Below are positions 57,209 to 64,000 of a stretch of 64,000 nucleotides of DNA, piece by piece (position 1 is the first letter of the stretch; each line of letters begins with the position of its first letter). This DNA comes from Rhizobiales bacterium TMED168 (GTDB taxonomy: Bacteria > Pseudomonadota > Alphaproteobacteria > MED-G09), in the NCBI GenBank assembly GCA_002170885.2, contig NHHR02000010.1, forward strand, positions 1 to 64,000, given 5' to 3'. The notes beneath the pieces were generated by a model. The model did no database searches and had not been told where the DNA came from. It was given only the letters and a program-made list of their open reading frames with translations. The position numbers were made by a program, and so were the translations under genes.

Positions 57209-58297
57209 TTATTCCTCAACAAAACCTTTGAAAAAACCCAAATAATTGATAAATTTTTCACTAACACCTTCTTTTCTTAGATGATCCTTAGAAACTGGAA
57301 GGCTGGTTGGTATAAAATCAGGATTATTTATTACTAGCGAAGGAAAGTTATGATTAACTATTGCTGCTCTTCCAATAGCTACAAAATCAACACCTGCATT
57401 TATTATTTTACGAACATCTTCTCCAGAACGAATATTTCCTGCAACCGTTAATAAAACATTTTTAAAATCTATCTCTGTAAAATGCTCTAGAAGCGTTTTT
57501 GCATTGGTGTTACCTGCATTTTTTTCTCCTGCTGGATATTTAAATGAGTCCCAAAGAGAAATATCTAAAAAGTCTATTTTTTGAGTATTAATTAGTTGTT
57601 TACAAACCGTTTTTATTTCCTTTAAATCCATTCCAAATCTCTCTGGTGATAATCTAACACCTAAAAGGAAGCTATCACCACATTCTTCTCTAATACCATT
57701 GATAATTTCAAAAATTATTCTAGATCTATTTTCTAAAGATCCACCATAATCATCGTCTCTTTTATTTATTGAAGGACTCAAAAATTGACATAATATATAA
57801 CCATGAGCTCCATGTATTTCTACACCATCATAACCAGATTTTTGCGCCCTAACTGCAGCAGATATAAAATCATCTATAAGTTCTTTAACCTCATCTAAAG
57901 TTAATGCCCTTGAGTTTGTCTCATCATCAGAAGATGGACAAACCGGTCTTTCGCCAATAATATCCTCCGGAGATCTCATTCCTGCATGATGAAGTTGTGC
58001 AACGGCCAAACTATCAAATGACTTTATTTTATCTGTAAGCCTTTTTAATCCTTCAATGTGAATATCATCAAAAATACCGAGTTGACCTGGGAATCCCTTT
58101 CCAATTGGTTGAACATGTGAGGCGCATGACATTGTCATTCCAAAATTTCCTTTTGATCTCATAACTAGCCAATTATATTCATCGTTAGACAAACAACCAT
58201 CTTCAAAACTTTGTGTATTTGTAAGGGGGGCAAGCATAAATGAATTTTTCATTGAAATTCCGCATGGAAAAATAATTTTGTTATCTAATTTTTTCAT
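57209..58297 (-). CDS. NADH:flavin oxidoreductase, Old Yellow Enzyme family
   Basis: The protein has 362 residues and a TIM barrel with FMN. Family features are seen: SFMLAPLTNTQSFEDG at the start, AQLHHAGMRSPEDI with the catalytic His pair region, GYDGVEIHGAHGYILCQFLSP and a final GRAAIVNHNFPS. Members reduce activated C=C bonds of enones with NAD(P)H. It overlaps the MATE transporter gene by 4 bases (ATGA) and is the downstream gene, so the two are co-translated. Confidence 0.92.
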   Translation of the reverse strand: MKKLDNKIIFPCGISMKNSFMLAPLTNTQSFEDGCLSNDEYNWLVMRSKGNFGMTMSCASHVQPIGKGFPGQLGIFDDIHIEGLKRLTDKIKSFDSLAVAQLHHAGMRSPEDIIGERPVCPSSDDETNSRALTLDEVKELIDDFISAAVRAQKSGYDGVEIHGAHGYILCQFLSPSINKRDDDYGGSLENRSRIIFEIINGIREECGDSFLLGVRLSPERFGMDLKEIKTVCKQLINTQKIDFLDISLWDSFKYPAGEKNAGNTNAKTLLEHFTEIDFKNVLLTVAGNIRSGEDVRKIINAGVDFVAIGRAAIVNHNFPSLVINNPDFIPTSLPVSKDHLRKEGVSEKFINYLGFFKGFVEE

Positions 58298-59679
58298 AAT
58301 TTGTACCTAATATTATTGAAGTTATTTATATATCTAGAAGAAACTAATTTTAGTCTAATGAAAATAAAAATTGAAAATAAAATTAGACCTAAAATCATAC
58401 TGACCCACATTCCTGCAGCTCCCATAGGCTCAAAAAAACCAAAATTAGTTAAATAATAACCAAGTGGTATTGCAAAAATCCAATAGGAAATAATTATAAA
58501 TATCATTGGAGCAAATGTATCTTTATATCCCCTTAAAGCTCCTAAACTTCCCATTTGAATTCCATCGGGTATTTGAAAAATTGCCGCATAAAGTAATAAA
58601 GAAATTGCTATACTTATTACATCTAAATCATTGGAATATATTGAAGCGAAACTCTCCCTAAATAATAATAGAATTAACATATTTAATAATGCACCAAAAA
58701 AACATAGCAAAACCCCAACATATGATGAATATTTTGCATCCAAAAATTTTCCTTCTCCTAAAAGATTTCCAACTCTTGTAGAACCTGCCAAGCCTATTGC
58801 TAATGGCAACATAAAAACAATACTGGCAATATTCAAAGCTATTGCATGTCCTGATAAAATCTTATCACCTAATTGGCCAATAATAATTGCAGCACCAGAA
58901 AACATTGTCATTTCAGCAAAAATACCAATTCCAATTGGAATTCCAAGTTTAAGGATTTCTTTACTGACTTTTAGAGAAGGACCACTAAATTCTCTAAATA
59001 ATTCTGTTTCCTTATACTTTTCAGAAGAAAAAATTATTTTTAGCATTGTAAAAAACATTATCATTGAAACTAAGGATGTAGCATACCCACAACCTTCACT
59101 TCCCATTTCTGGAAATCCAAAAAAACCAAAAGCAAATATAATATCAAGGGGTATATTTATTATAGCTCCAAAAAGTACAACAAAAAATACAGGTAATGTT
59201 AATGTCATGCCTTCGCTATAGGAGCACAGAAACCTAAACATAATATAAAAAAACATTCCTACTGATACAGATTTGAGATATTCGGCAGATATAATTAATA
59301 TATTTTTATCAAGGGGTACATATAAAAGAGTTTTACTCAGAAACACAAAGATGAAAAAAATTGATAGAGCTATAAATAGCGCTATCCAAAAAATTTGTCT
59401 CATTTTTAATCCAATTTCTAAGTAATCTTTTGATCCGTACAGCTGAGCAACTATAGGTGTAATTGCAAACATTATTCCCTGAAAAAGCATATAGATAGGG
59501 AATGTAAAGGCACCCGCCAAGACAAGACCAGCTAATTCTTCTGAGCCATAACGTCCTGACACAATTGTATCAGTGGTATGCATTATCATGTAAGAAAGCT
59601 GAGAACCAAAAATTGGTACTCCAATTCTAAGGAAAAATTTTGATTCATATATAAATTTTTTCATTAAGCTTTCTATCAT
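58294..59679 (-). CDS. MATE family efflux transporter
   Basis: The 461-residue protein has about 12 membrane segments in two halves, with the MATE features RIGVPIFGSQLSYMIMHTTD at the start, GRYGSEELAGLVLAGAF and, at the beginning of the second half, LKLGIPIGIGIFAEM. MATE proteins export cationic or other compounds using Na+ or H+. It is co-transcribed with an Old-Yellow-Enzyme gene. The substrate is unknown. Confidence 0.9.
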   Translation of the reverse strand: MIESLMKKFIYESKFFLRIGVPIFGSQLSYMIMHTTDTIVSGRYGSEELAGLVLAGAFTFPIYMLFQGIMFAITPIVAQLYGSKDYLEIGLKMRQIFWIALFIALSIFFIFVFLSKTLLYVPLDKNILIISAEYLKSVSVGMFFYIMFRFLCSYSEGMTLTLPVFFVVLFGAIINIPLDIIFAFGFFGFPEMGSEGCGYATSLVSMIMFFTMLKIIFSSEKYKETELFREFSGPSLKVSKEILKLGIPIGIGIFAEMTMFSGAAIIIGQLGDKILSGHAIALNIASIVFMLPLAIGLAGSTRVGNLLGEGKFLDAKYSSYVGVLLCFFGALLNMLILLLFRESFASIYSNDLDVISIAISLLLYAAIFQIPDGIQMGSLGALRGYKDTFAPMIFIIISYWIFAIPLGYYLTNFGFFEPMGAAGMWVSMILGLILFSIFIFIRLKLVSSRYINNFNNIRYKL

Positions 59680-59756
59680 AATAAAAAAATAAATTTGAAA
59701 ATTTTTTATAAAATATTATTATTTTTTAAATAATAAAAATAAGGGGATGATTAATA

Positions 59757-59855
59757 ATGATTTTAAGGGGTATTTTACTTTTACTTTTGGTTTCTTCGGC
59801 TTTAGCTATGCTAAATTCTGTTTATAAATGGTTTGGATTTCTTCAAACTTATTAA
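59757..59855 (+). CDS. Candidate membrane microprotein
   Basis: A 32-residue frame begins MILRGILLLLLVSSALAML and ends YKWFGFLQTY. It would cross the membrane once. AAGGGG lies at 59741-59746, ten bases before the start. An overlapping frame from an ATG at 59747 gives a less plausible product. No family is recognised. Confidence 0.4.
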   Translation: MILRGILLLLLVSSALAMLNSVYKWFGFLQTY

Positions 59856-59900
59856 TATTCATATCTTGAAATTTTTTAATTATTTTGTAGAATTTATGTT

Positions 59901-60044
59901 ATGGATAGATCTGAAAGACTAAGTAGATCGGAGTCAGCCAGACTCAAAAGGGCTAGAGTCAAAAATATAGTTAATATTAGAGTAAATAATATTTTCTCAC
60001 GATTACACAGGCTCCGAATAAAGAGAAAAAAATTAAAAGGTTAA
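59901..60044 (+). CDS. Candidate small Arg/Lys-rich protein
   Basis: A 47-residue frame starts at ATG 59901. It reads MDRSERLSRSESARLKRARV at the start and ends RLHRLRIKRKKLKG, so it is very basic and could bind nucleic acid or the ribosome. The Shine-Dalgarno is weak. No family is recognised. Confidence 0.35.
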   Translation: MDRSERLSRSESARLKRARVKNIVNIRVNNIFSRLHRLRIKRKKLKG

Positions 60045-60047
60045 ATT

Positions 60048-60161
60048 TTAATTTCTATACAAAAACATTGACCATTTGTAATAGCTTTGTCTTTTGGTAA
60101 ATTTTTCTTTTTTTATAATTCTAATTATTATTCCTGCAATTTTTTGTTTAAAATTTATCAT
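60048..60161 (-). CDS. Candidate small basic protein
   Basis: On the - strand a 37-residue frame starts with ATG at 60161 (MINFKQKIAGIIIRIIKKEK), with AAGGA upstream at a suitable distance; an ATG three codons earlier is also possible. It ends YYKWSMFLYRN. It would be an amphipathic basic peptide. It is convergent with the preceding small frame, 3 bases apart. Confidence 0.3.
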   Translation of the reverse strand: MINFKQKIAGIIIRIIKKEKFTKRQSYYKWSMFLYRN

Positions 60162-60312
60162 ATATTCCATCCTTATTAGTTGTTATATTTAATTATAAGG
60201 GCGATTTGAAAAAAAATTATGAATCATTGATGAATCTATTAAGAATCTTATACGACTCTTTTACGACTCATATTATTTATAAATCTATTCTAATTTAAAA
60301 AATGAGGGAAAA

Positions 60313-60693
60313 ATGATTGATATTATCTTGCTTACATTATTGTTTTATTTTATTCAGCTTCCGTTACCTTTGATATTGGGACTGAGAGAAGTTCCTCTAT
60401 CTTATAATTTATCAAGTAGGGACAAAGAGGTAAAAATACCAGTTGTATCTGGAAGAGGTATAAGAGCTCTTAAAAATTTAAAAGAAAGTTTATTTGTTTT
60501 TATTCCTGTTTCCATTTTAAGTATTATTACCGATGTTGATGTTGTGATGGCAGCAACCATTTGGCTTGTCTTAAGAGTTGTTTATACTTTTCTTTATTAT
60601 TTTGGTATATCTTATTTGAGATCAATTATATGGTTTCTTTCAGTAATTTGTCTATTTGATATGGCTATAAGAATATTTAAACATGCAATTTAA
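60313..60693 (+). CDS. MAPEG family membrane protein
   Basis: The 126-residue protein has four membrane segments and the MAPEG pattern: GRGIRALKNLKESLFVFIPV at about residues 48-67 (the conserved Arg-x4-Asn-x2-Glu core) and LVLRVVYTFLYYFGISYLRS toward the end. MAPEG members are glutathione-dependent or of unknown activity. The start has GAGGGAAAA upstream. It is followed by a small exported protein. Confidence 0.8.
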   Translation: MIDIILLTLLFYFIQLPLPLILGLREVPLSYNLSSRDKEVKIPVVSGRGIRALKNLKESLFVFIPVSILSIITDVDVVMAATIWLVLRVVYTFLYYFGISYLRSIIWFLSVICLFDMAIRIFKHAI

Positions 60694-60701
60694 TTAATGT
60701 A

Positions 60702-60968
60702 ATGAAAAAATTTTTAATATTATTACTTATCTTTTTACCACTTTCAGGCTTTTCGAAAGAAAGCCAGGCAGTATGGTCTAAAGAGGAAGAAACAGATACA
60801 AAAATGTGTCAAATTGCAATAGAGAGTGGATTAGCTGTAAATATTAAAACGTCAAAATCATTAGAAAGAACAGCTTACTTTTATGAGGGAAGTTTCTATA
60901 TGTTAACAGATTATAACGAATTTATTATTTGTTTTAAATATTCTCAAAAAGAAATAAAGATAAAATAA
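60702..60968 (+). CDS. Small exported protein, unknown
   Basis: The 88-residue protein has a signal peptide (MKKFLILLLIFLPLSGFS, cleavage near FS-KE). The mature part has two cysteines, one in DTKMCQIAIES and one in FIICFKYS, which may form a disulfide. No family is recognised. It lies 8 bases after the MAPEG gene and just before a shared terminator. Confidence 0.6.
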   Translation: MKKFLILLLIFLPLSGFSKESQAVWSKEEETDTKMCQIAIESGLAVNIKTSKSLERTAYFYEGSFYMLTDYNEFIICFKYSQKEIKIK

Positions 60969-60974
60969 GTATAA

Positions 60975-61006
60975 AAAAAGGGCTTAAAATTAATTAAGCC
61001 CTTTTT
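60975..61006. terminator. Bidirectional intrinsic terminator between the exported protein and the rhodopsin
   Basis: A perfect 13-bp inverted repeat AAAAAGGGCTTAA (60975-60987) and TTAAGCCCTTTTT (60994-61006) has a 6-base loop AATTAA. Each strand carries a GC core flanked by a T-run, so it can end transcription from both sides: the + strand small gene and the - strand proteorhodopsin. Confidence 0.85.
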
Positions 61007-61029
61007 ATCAACTTTTATGAATTGATCAT

Positions 61030-61722
61030 TTATGCATTTGAATCTTTCGATGCAGCAACAAAAATCACAAGACCAAATAGCATTTTATTTACGAAATCAG
61101 CAAGGTTATAAACTAGGTTAAGGCTATTAGCGTCAACACCTCCGCCTAGATATCCTAAGTAGTAACCTACAGGATAAATCAACCAACCAACTGTTAAAAT
61201 CCATTTACAAGCAGCAAAAGCCATTTGTGAAGAAGCGTTTCCACTAGCTATATTAACTTTAGAAGCTTCACCAGCAAACAATTCGTAAATGATATAGAAC
61301 CAAGCAGCTACACCAATTACAAATGCAGGAAGTACAGGCGCAAGACCAGCTTCTCCCAAGTAACCAGCTATGAGCATTACTAATGAACTGACTAATAGCT
61401 TCCAAAATACTGCACCTCTAACTGCAGTTACAGCGGCAAGAATTAAATAAAATTCAACTACTTGAAGCGGAACAGTTAGTAACCAGTCAATGTATCTATA
61501 TACTGTTGGTGATGTTCCTGTTTCTATCCACATTCCTCTCATATATAAATAATGCCAGAATGCAATACCCGTTACTAATCCAGCAACAGTAAGTGATGTT
61601 TTCCATTTGCCGTTTACAGAACTTCTTTCAAGAAAGAAAAAAGCTGTAGCAGCTAACATAGCTGCAGAAACGAACCAAAAGGAAATACCGACATAATCGG
61701 TAGTGTCTAAAACTGTATACAT
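61030..61722 (-). CDS. Proteorhodopsin (light-driven proton pump), blue-tuned
   Basis: Proteorhodopsin uses retinal to pump protons out of the cell on illumination. The start is the ATG at 61722 (MYTVLDTTDYVGISFW), behind GAGGGAGA; an upstream frame of 19 residues would lie across this site. It has 230 residues and seven helices. The proton acceptor is D79 in RYIDWLLTVP, the donor E90 in VVEFYLIL, the histidine H57, and the retinal Schiff-base lysine K213 in DFVNKMLF. The spectral residue is Q87, the position that is Gln in blue-absorbing and Leu in green-absorbing forms. No classical signal peptide is seen. No retinal biosynthesis genes lie in the window. Confidence 0.96.
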   Translation of the reverse strand: MYTVLDTTDYVGISFWFVSAAMLAATAFFFLERSSVNGKWKTSLTVAGLVTGIAFWHYLYMRGMWIETGTSPTVYRYIDWLLTVPLQVVEFYLILAAVTAVRGAVFWKLLVSSLVMLIAGYLGEAGLAPVLPAFVIGVAAWFYIIYELFAGEASKVNIASGNASSQMAFAACKWILTVGWLIYPVGYYLGYLGGGVDANSLNLVYNLADFVNKMLFGLVIFVAASKDSNA

Positions 61723-61751
61723 ATTTTGTATCTCCCTCTTTGTTTTATAAA

Positions 61752-61779
61752 ACATTATTAATTTAATGCTTAATTTCAA
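61752..61779 (-). promoter_or_regulatory. Candidate promoter of the proteorhodopsin gene
   Basis: On the - strand TTGAAA (61779-61774) and TAATGT (61757-61752) are spaced by 16 bases. Transcription would start near 61745, leaving a leader of about 23 bases before the ATG at 61722. The -10 element is only a partial match. Confidence 0.4.
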
Positions 61780-61887
61780 GAAAAAAATACAAAAATCTAT
61801 TTATTTTTTATCTATTTACGGATAATCATGATTTATATTCTAGTAATATAATTAAAATTATTAGCTTTTAATAAAAGGAAATTTTTT

Positions 61888-61998
61888 ATGTTAAAGTTTG
61901 TTGAAAAGTTTTTTCTTACTATTTTTATTTTAGGTATTACTTTTATTATCTTTAAAATTATATTTTTTGATCTTATTTTTAAAACTTTCATAGATTAA
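61888..61998 (+). CDS. Candidate single-span membrane microprotein near rhodopsin
   Basis: A 36-residue frame starts with ATG at 61888 with AAAAGGAAA upstream. It reads MLKFVEKFFLTIFILGITFI and ends LIFKTFID: one long hydrophobic helix with a charged start. It is divergent from the proteorhodopsin gene. No family is recognised. Confidence 0.45.
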   Translation: MLKFVEKFFLTIFILGITFIIFKIIFFDLIFKTFID

Positions 61999-62031
61999 TA
62001 TTTTTTAATAAGTAACTGATTAATTGTTTTT

Positions 62032-62403
62032 TTAATTCAAAGTATATTGATTTATTATATCTTCTTCAATAATTTCAAGCGTCTTGATGTTAGTAGACTC
62101 TGCAATAATGGGAGGAGCAAAACCTGCTTGATAAGCTTCAAGCCATCTACTAGCGCATAAACACCATTTCTGACCAGGCAATAATCCAGGAAAATCATAT
62201 TCTGGAACCGGTGTAGATAGATCATTTCCAACATTTTTAGAAAATTTTAAAAATTCATCTGTCAAAATTACGCAAACAGTGTGAAGTCCTCTATCATTGT
62301 TGCCAGTATCGCAACACCCATTTCTATAGAATCCAGTTAGAGGATCTAATGAACAAGGCTCAAGGAGTTTATTTTTTATATTTAATTGATTGCTTTTACT
62401 CAT
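62032..62403 (-). CDS. DUF2237 family protein
   Basis: The 123-residue protein matches DUF2237: the N-terminal PLTGFYRNGCCDTGNNDRG, the central THTVCVILTDEFL-like HTVCVILTDEFLKFSK, and PGLLPGQKWCLCASRWLEA. Four or more cysteines are conserved in the family, and function is unknown. AAAGGAAT precedes the start at 62403. It stands alone. Confidence 0.9.
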   Translation of the reverse strand: MSKSNQLNIKNKLLEPCSLDPLTGFYRNGCCDTGNNDRGLHTVCVILTDEFLKFSKNVGNDLSTPVPEYDFPGLLPGQKWCLCASRWLEAYQAGFAPPIIAESTNIKTLEIIEEDIINQYTLN

Positions 62404-62544
62404 TTATTTATTCCTTTAATTCAATAAATATGTCTTTTTGAAAATTAAGTAAAAAGAATTTTTAAACATGCGTCAATAAGTGACTTATAATTTTTTTTAA
62501 AATATATTATATATACTAATGTTTATTCAAATAAGGTTATTCAA

Positions 62545-62625
62545 ATGACAGCAATATTTGTGATTTTAATTTTTTTAGGTGCAATTTTTTTTCTTAATAA
62601 AATAACTTATGGAAGATTTGATTGA
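62545..62625 (+). CDS. Candidate membrane microprotein ending in GRFD
   Basis: A 26-residue frame starts with ATG at 62545 and ends at 62625. It reads MTAIFVILIFLGAIFF then LNKITYGRFD, a single helix with a charged C-terminus. AAGGTTATTCAA lies upstream. Its 3' end overlaps the DUF2842 gene by 19 bases in convergent orientation. It is too short to be certain. Confidence 0.4.
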   Translation: MTAIFVILIFLGAIFFLNKITYGRFD

Positions 62626-62837
62626 TTTTTATCCTTTTGCATCCAGCTAATTAGAGGCATTAAAGGAATAATCCAAGCTATTCCGCCTATTAGGTAAAAT
62701 AAAAATGTTTCAAATTGATTAAGTCTTGGCAATAAGATTTCTCCTAAAGAGCCTATAATTGCCAAAAAGAATAGCAACCATATTGGTATAATAATTGTAC
62801 CAATAAGTTTTTTTGTTTTTTGTTTTAATTTTAGCAA
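62607..62837 (-). CDS. DUF2842 family small membrane protein
   Basis: The 76-residue protein has two membrane segments (about residues 12-32 and 43-62) and the DUF2842 pattern: KKLIGTIIIPIWLL at the start and FYLIGGIAWIIPLMPLISWM at the end. This alphaproteobacterial family has no known role. Its start lies 10 bases from the candidate start of ctaA on the other strand, a conserved pairing that suggests a link to cytochrome oxidase assembly; that link is an inference. Confidence 0.8.
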   Translation of the reverse strand: MLKLKQKTKKLIGTIIIPIWLLFFLAIIGSLGEILLPRLNQFETFLFYLIGGIAWIIPLMPLISWMQKDKNQSNLP

Positions 62838-62847
62838 TTTTTTTCCA

Positions 62848-63897
62848 TTGTTTAAATTATTTTTAAAGAGATATACATTGATAGATTCAAAAAATATAAC
62901 AAATATTTCTCTAATTATTTGGGCTTCAAGTCTTCTAGTTCTATTATTTATATTAGTTTTAGTGGGTGGTGCAACCAGAATTACTGATTCAGGACTTTCA
63001 ATTACTGAGTGGGAGGTTTTGATAGGTATATTTCCACCTTTGTCAGAGAGCTCTTGGATGGTTGAATTCGAAAAATATAAAAAAATACCAGAATATATCT
63101 TGGTTAATAGTTCTATGACATTATCTGAATTTAAAATAATATATTTGTGGGAATGGGGGCATAGGCTTCTTGCAAGATTAGTGGGTTTGGTTTGTGTCGT
63201 GCCTTTTTTTATTTTTCTGTTTATGAAAAAATTATCAAAAACTGTTATCAGAAGATCGATTTTAATTTCAATTTTAATAGGAATACAAGGTTATATTGGT
63301 TGGTATATGGTTCAAAGTGGATTGACACAGAGAATTGATGTTAGTCAATATAGATTATCCATTCACCTACTTATGGCTTTTATTATTATATACAATACTC
63401 TTATGTTACTATTTGAGGTATCTAATATTAAGTTATTAAATACTGCTGATAATAGGCCTATCTGGTTTGGTTTTTTTTCAATTATAGTTTTTTTACAAAT
63501 TTTTTCAGGGGGCTTGATGTCAGGCCTTGATGCTGGTTTGGTCTACCCAACATGGCCACTAATGGGGTTAAGTATTGTACCCACAGACTATTGGATACCT
63601 CAAATAGAAATTTATAATCTTTTTGAAAATAGATCTAATGTTCAATTTAACCATAGGACCTTAGGTTATTTAATTCTTTTTCTAGGTATATTAAATGTAT
63701 ATTTGACAAGAAAAAATTATTTTATGCTTAAAGTTTCCTTGTTAACACTTTTACTCATTTTCGTTCAAATTGCGCTTGGTATTTTTACAATTATATTGAT
63801 GGTCCCATGGCACACAGCTCTATTTCATCAATTTTTTTCATTACTAGTTTTTTCTTCCATAGTATTTTCCTTACATCTATCAAGGTCAGGTAAATAA
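62848..63897 (+). CDS. ctaA: Heme A synthase, COX15/CtaA type
   Basis: Heme A synthase oxidises a methyl group of heme O for cytochrome c oxidase. It has 349 residues from TTG at 62848; a TTG at 62878, with AAAGAG upstream, would give 339 and is equally possible. It has eight membrane segments and the COX15 features VGGATRITDSGLSITEW at about residues 40-56, WEWGHRLLARLVG near 107, then LSIHLLMAF, FNHRTLGYLI and WHTALFHQFF with heme-ligand histidines. It is divergent from the DUF2842 gene. Confidence 0.93.
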   Translation: MFKLFLKRYTLIDSKNITNISLIIWASSLLVLLFILVLVGGATRITDSGLSITEWEVLIGIFPPLSESSWMVEFEKYKKIPEYILVNSSMTLSEFKIIYLWEWGHRLLARLVGLVCVVPFFIFLFMKKLSKTVIRRSILISILIGIQGYIGWYMVQSGLTQRIDVSQYRLSIHLLMAFIIIYNTLMLLFEVSNIKLLNTADNRPIWFGFFSIIVFLQIFSGGLMSGLDAGLVYPTWPLMGLSIVPTDYWIPQIEIYNLFENRSNVQFNHRTLGYLILFLGILNVYLTRKNYFMLKVSLLTLLLIFVQIALGIFTIILMVPWHTALFHQFFSLLVFSSIVFSLHLSRSGK

Positions 63898-63942
63898 TTA
63901 CCTACAATTAAATAATTGATTTGTATATATTTTTTAAATATG

Positions 63943-63971
63943 TTGACACAAATTGTTTAAAAATATAGAAA
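63943..63971 (+). promoter_or_regulatory. Promoter for a gene beyond the right edge
   Basis: A perfect TTGACA (63943-63948) is followed after 17 bases by TAGAAA (63966-63971); TATAGA two bases earlier gives a 15-base spacing. It reads out of the window. A short leader follows to base 64000, with GAAGAG at 63994-63999. The gene it serves is not visible. Confidence 0.55.
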
Positions 63972-64000
63972 GACGAAATTATTAATTTTGCAAGAAGAGT

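Noticed and set aside
58631..59221. 196-residue + strand frame inside the MATE gene
   Set aside because: It is antisense to a clear transporter; its Pro/Ile/Lys-rich composition is the mirror of membrane codons.
59747..59827. Alternative 26-residue frame from ATG 59747
   Set aside because: It overlaps its own AAGGGG and encodes a Phe/Gly-rich string; the frame starting at 59757 looks more like a membrane peptide.

Overview
The window is a compact, strongly AT-rich stretch of bacterial chromosome with short intergenic gaps, many 1-10 base overlaps, five tRNA genes (Gly, Trp, Asn, Cys, Pro) and no sign of phage, insertion sequences or CRISPR. Gene order and families point to an alphaproteobacterium: popZ beside valS; a bamE-like lipoprotein beside a cytochrome bc1 chaperone and plsX-fabH-ihfA-merR; a DUF2842 gene beside a COX15-type ctaA; a short-LID adenylate kinase; and a flavoprotein-DUF1365-Cfa cluster. 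A blue-tuned proteorhodopsin, low GC and small gaps suggest a streamlined planktonic marine lineage (low-GC groups such as Pelagibacterales, AEGEAN-169/HIMB59 or SAR116 relatives). The exact lineage cannot be fixed from the sequence alone.

Bases 1-29642 form one giant translation/transcription block on the + strand: tRNA-Gly, tuf, tRNA-Trp, secE-nusG-rplKA, a structured leader then rplJL-rpoBC, a terminator-like hairpin followed by a new promoter and rpsLG-fusA, and then directly (with no tuf after fusA) the S10-spc-alpha ribosomal genes with secY and adk. A near-consensus promoter restarts transcription before rpsM-rpsK-rpoA-rplQ.

Bases 29645-41632 hold lipid, redox and central-carbon genes. 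On the - strand is an operon for a lipoprotein, a FAD oxidoreductase, a DUF1365 protein and a cyclopropane-fatty-acid-synthase-like methyltransferase, then tRNA-Asn and a medium-chain dehydrogenase/reductase. On the + strand is a tight four-gene run: small membrane protein, three-histidine-box desaturase/hydroxylase, small coiled-coil protein, cytochrome P450. Next, on the - strand, comes 2-oxoglutarate dehydrogenase (sucA-sucB) followed by an unrecognised gene.

Bases 41797-53908 contain tRNA-Cys, tolC, popZ, valS, a methyltransferase, ilvD, exonuclease III, an A-type Fe-S carrier, a BamE-like lipoprotein, the bc1 chaperone and plsX-fabH-ihfA-merR.

Bases 53909-64000 are the accessory part: small exported and membrane proteins, a PsiE-like protein, two SnoaL/NTF2-fold proteins, tRNA-Pro with a broken reading frame behind it, an Old-Yellow-Enzyme family oxidoreductase with a MATE transporter, a run of tiny candidate membrane/basic proteins, a MAPEG protein, proteorhodopsin, DUF2237, DUF2842 and ctaA. 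The strongest candidates for something undescribed are the desaturase-coiled coil-P450 operon, the unknown gene taking the place after sucB, the acidic tails on ribosomal proteins L10 and L3, a perfect dyad in front of tolC, and the set of microproteins around the rhodopsin locus.
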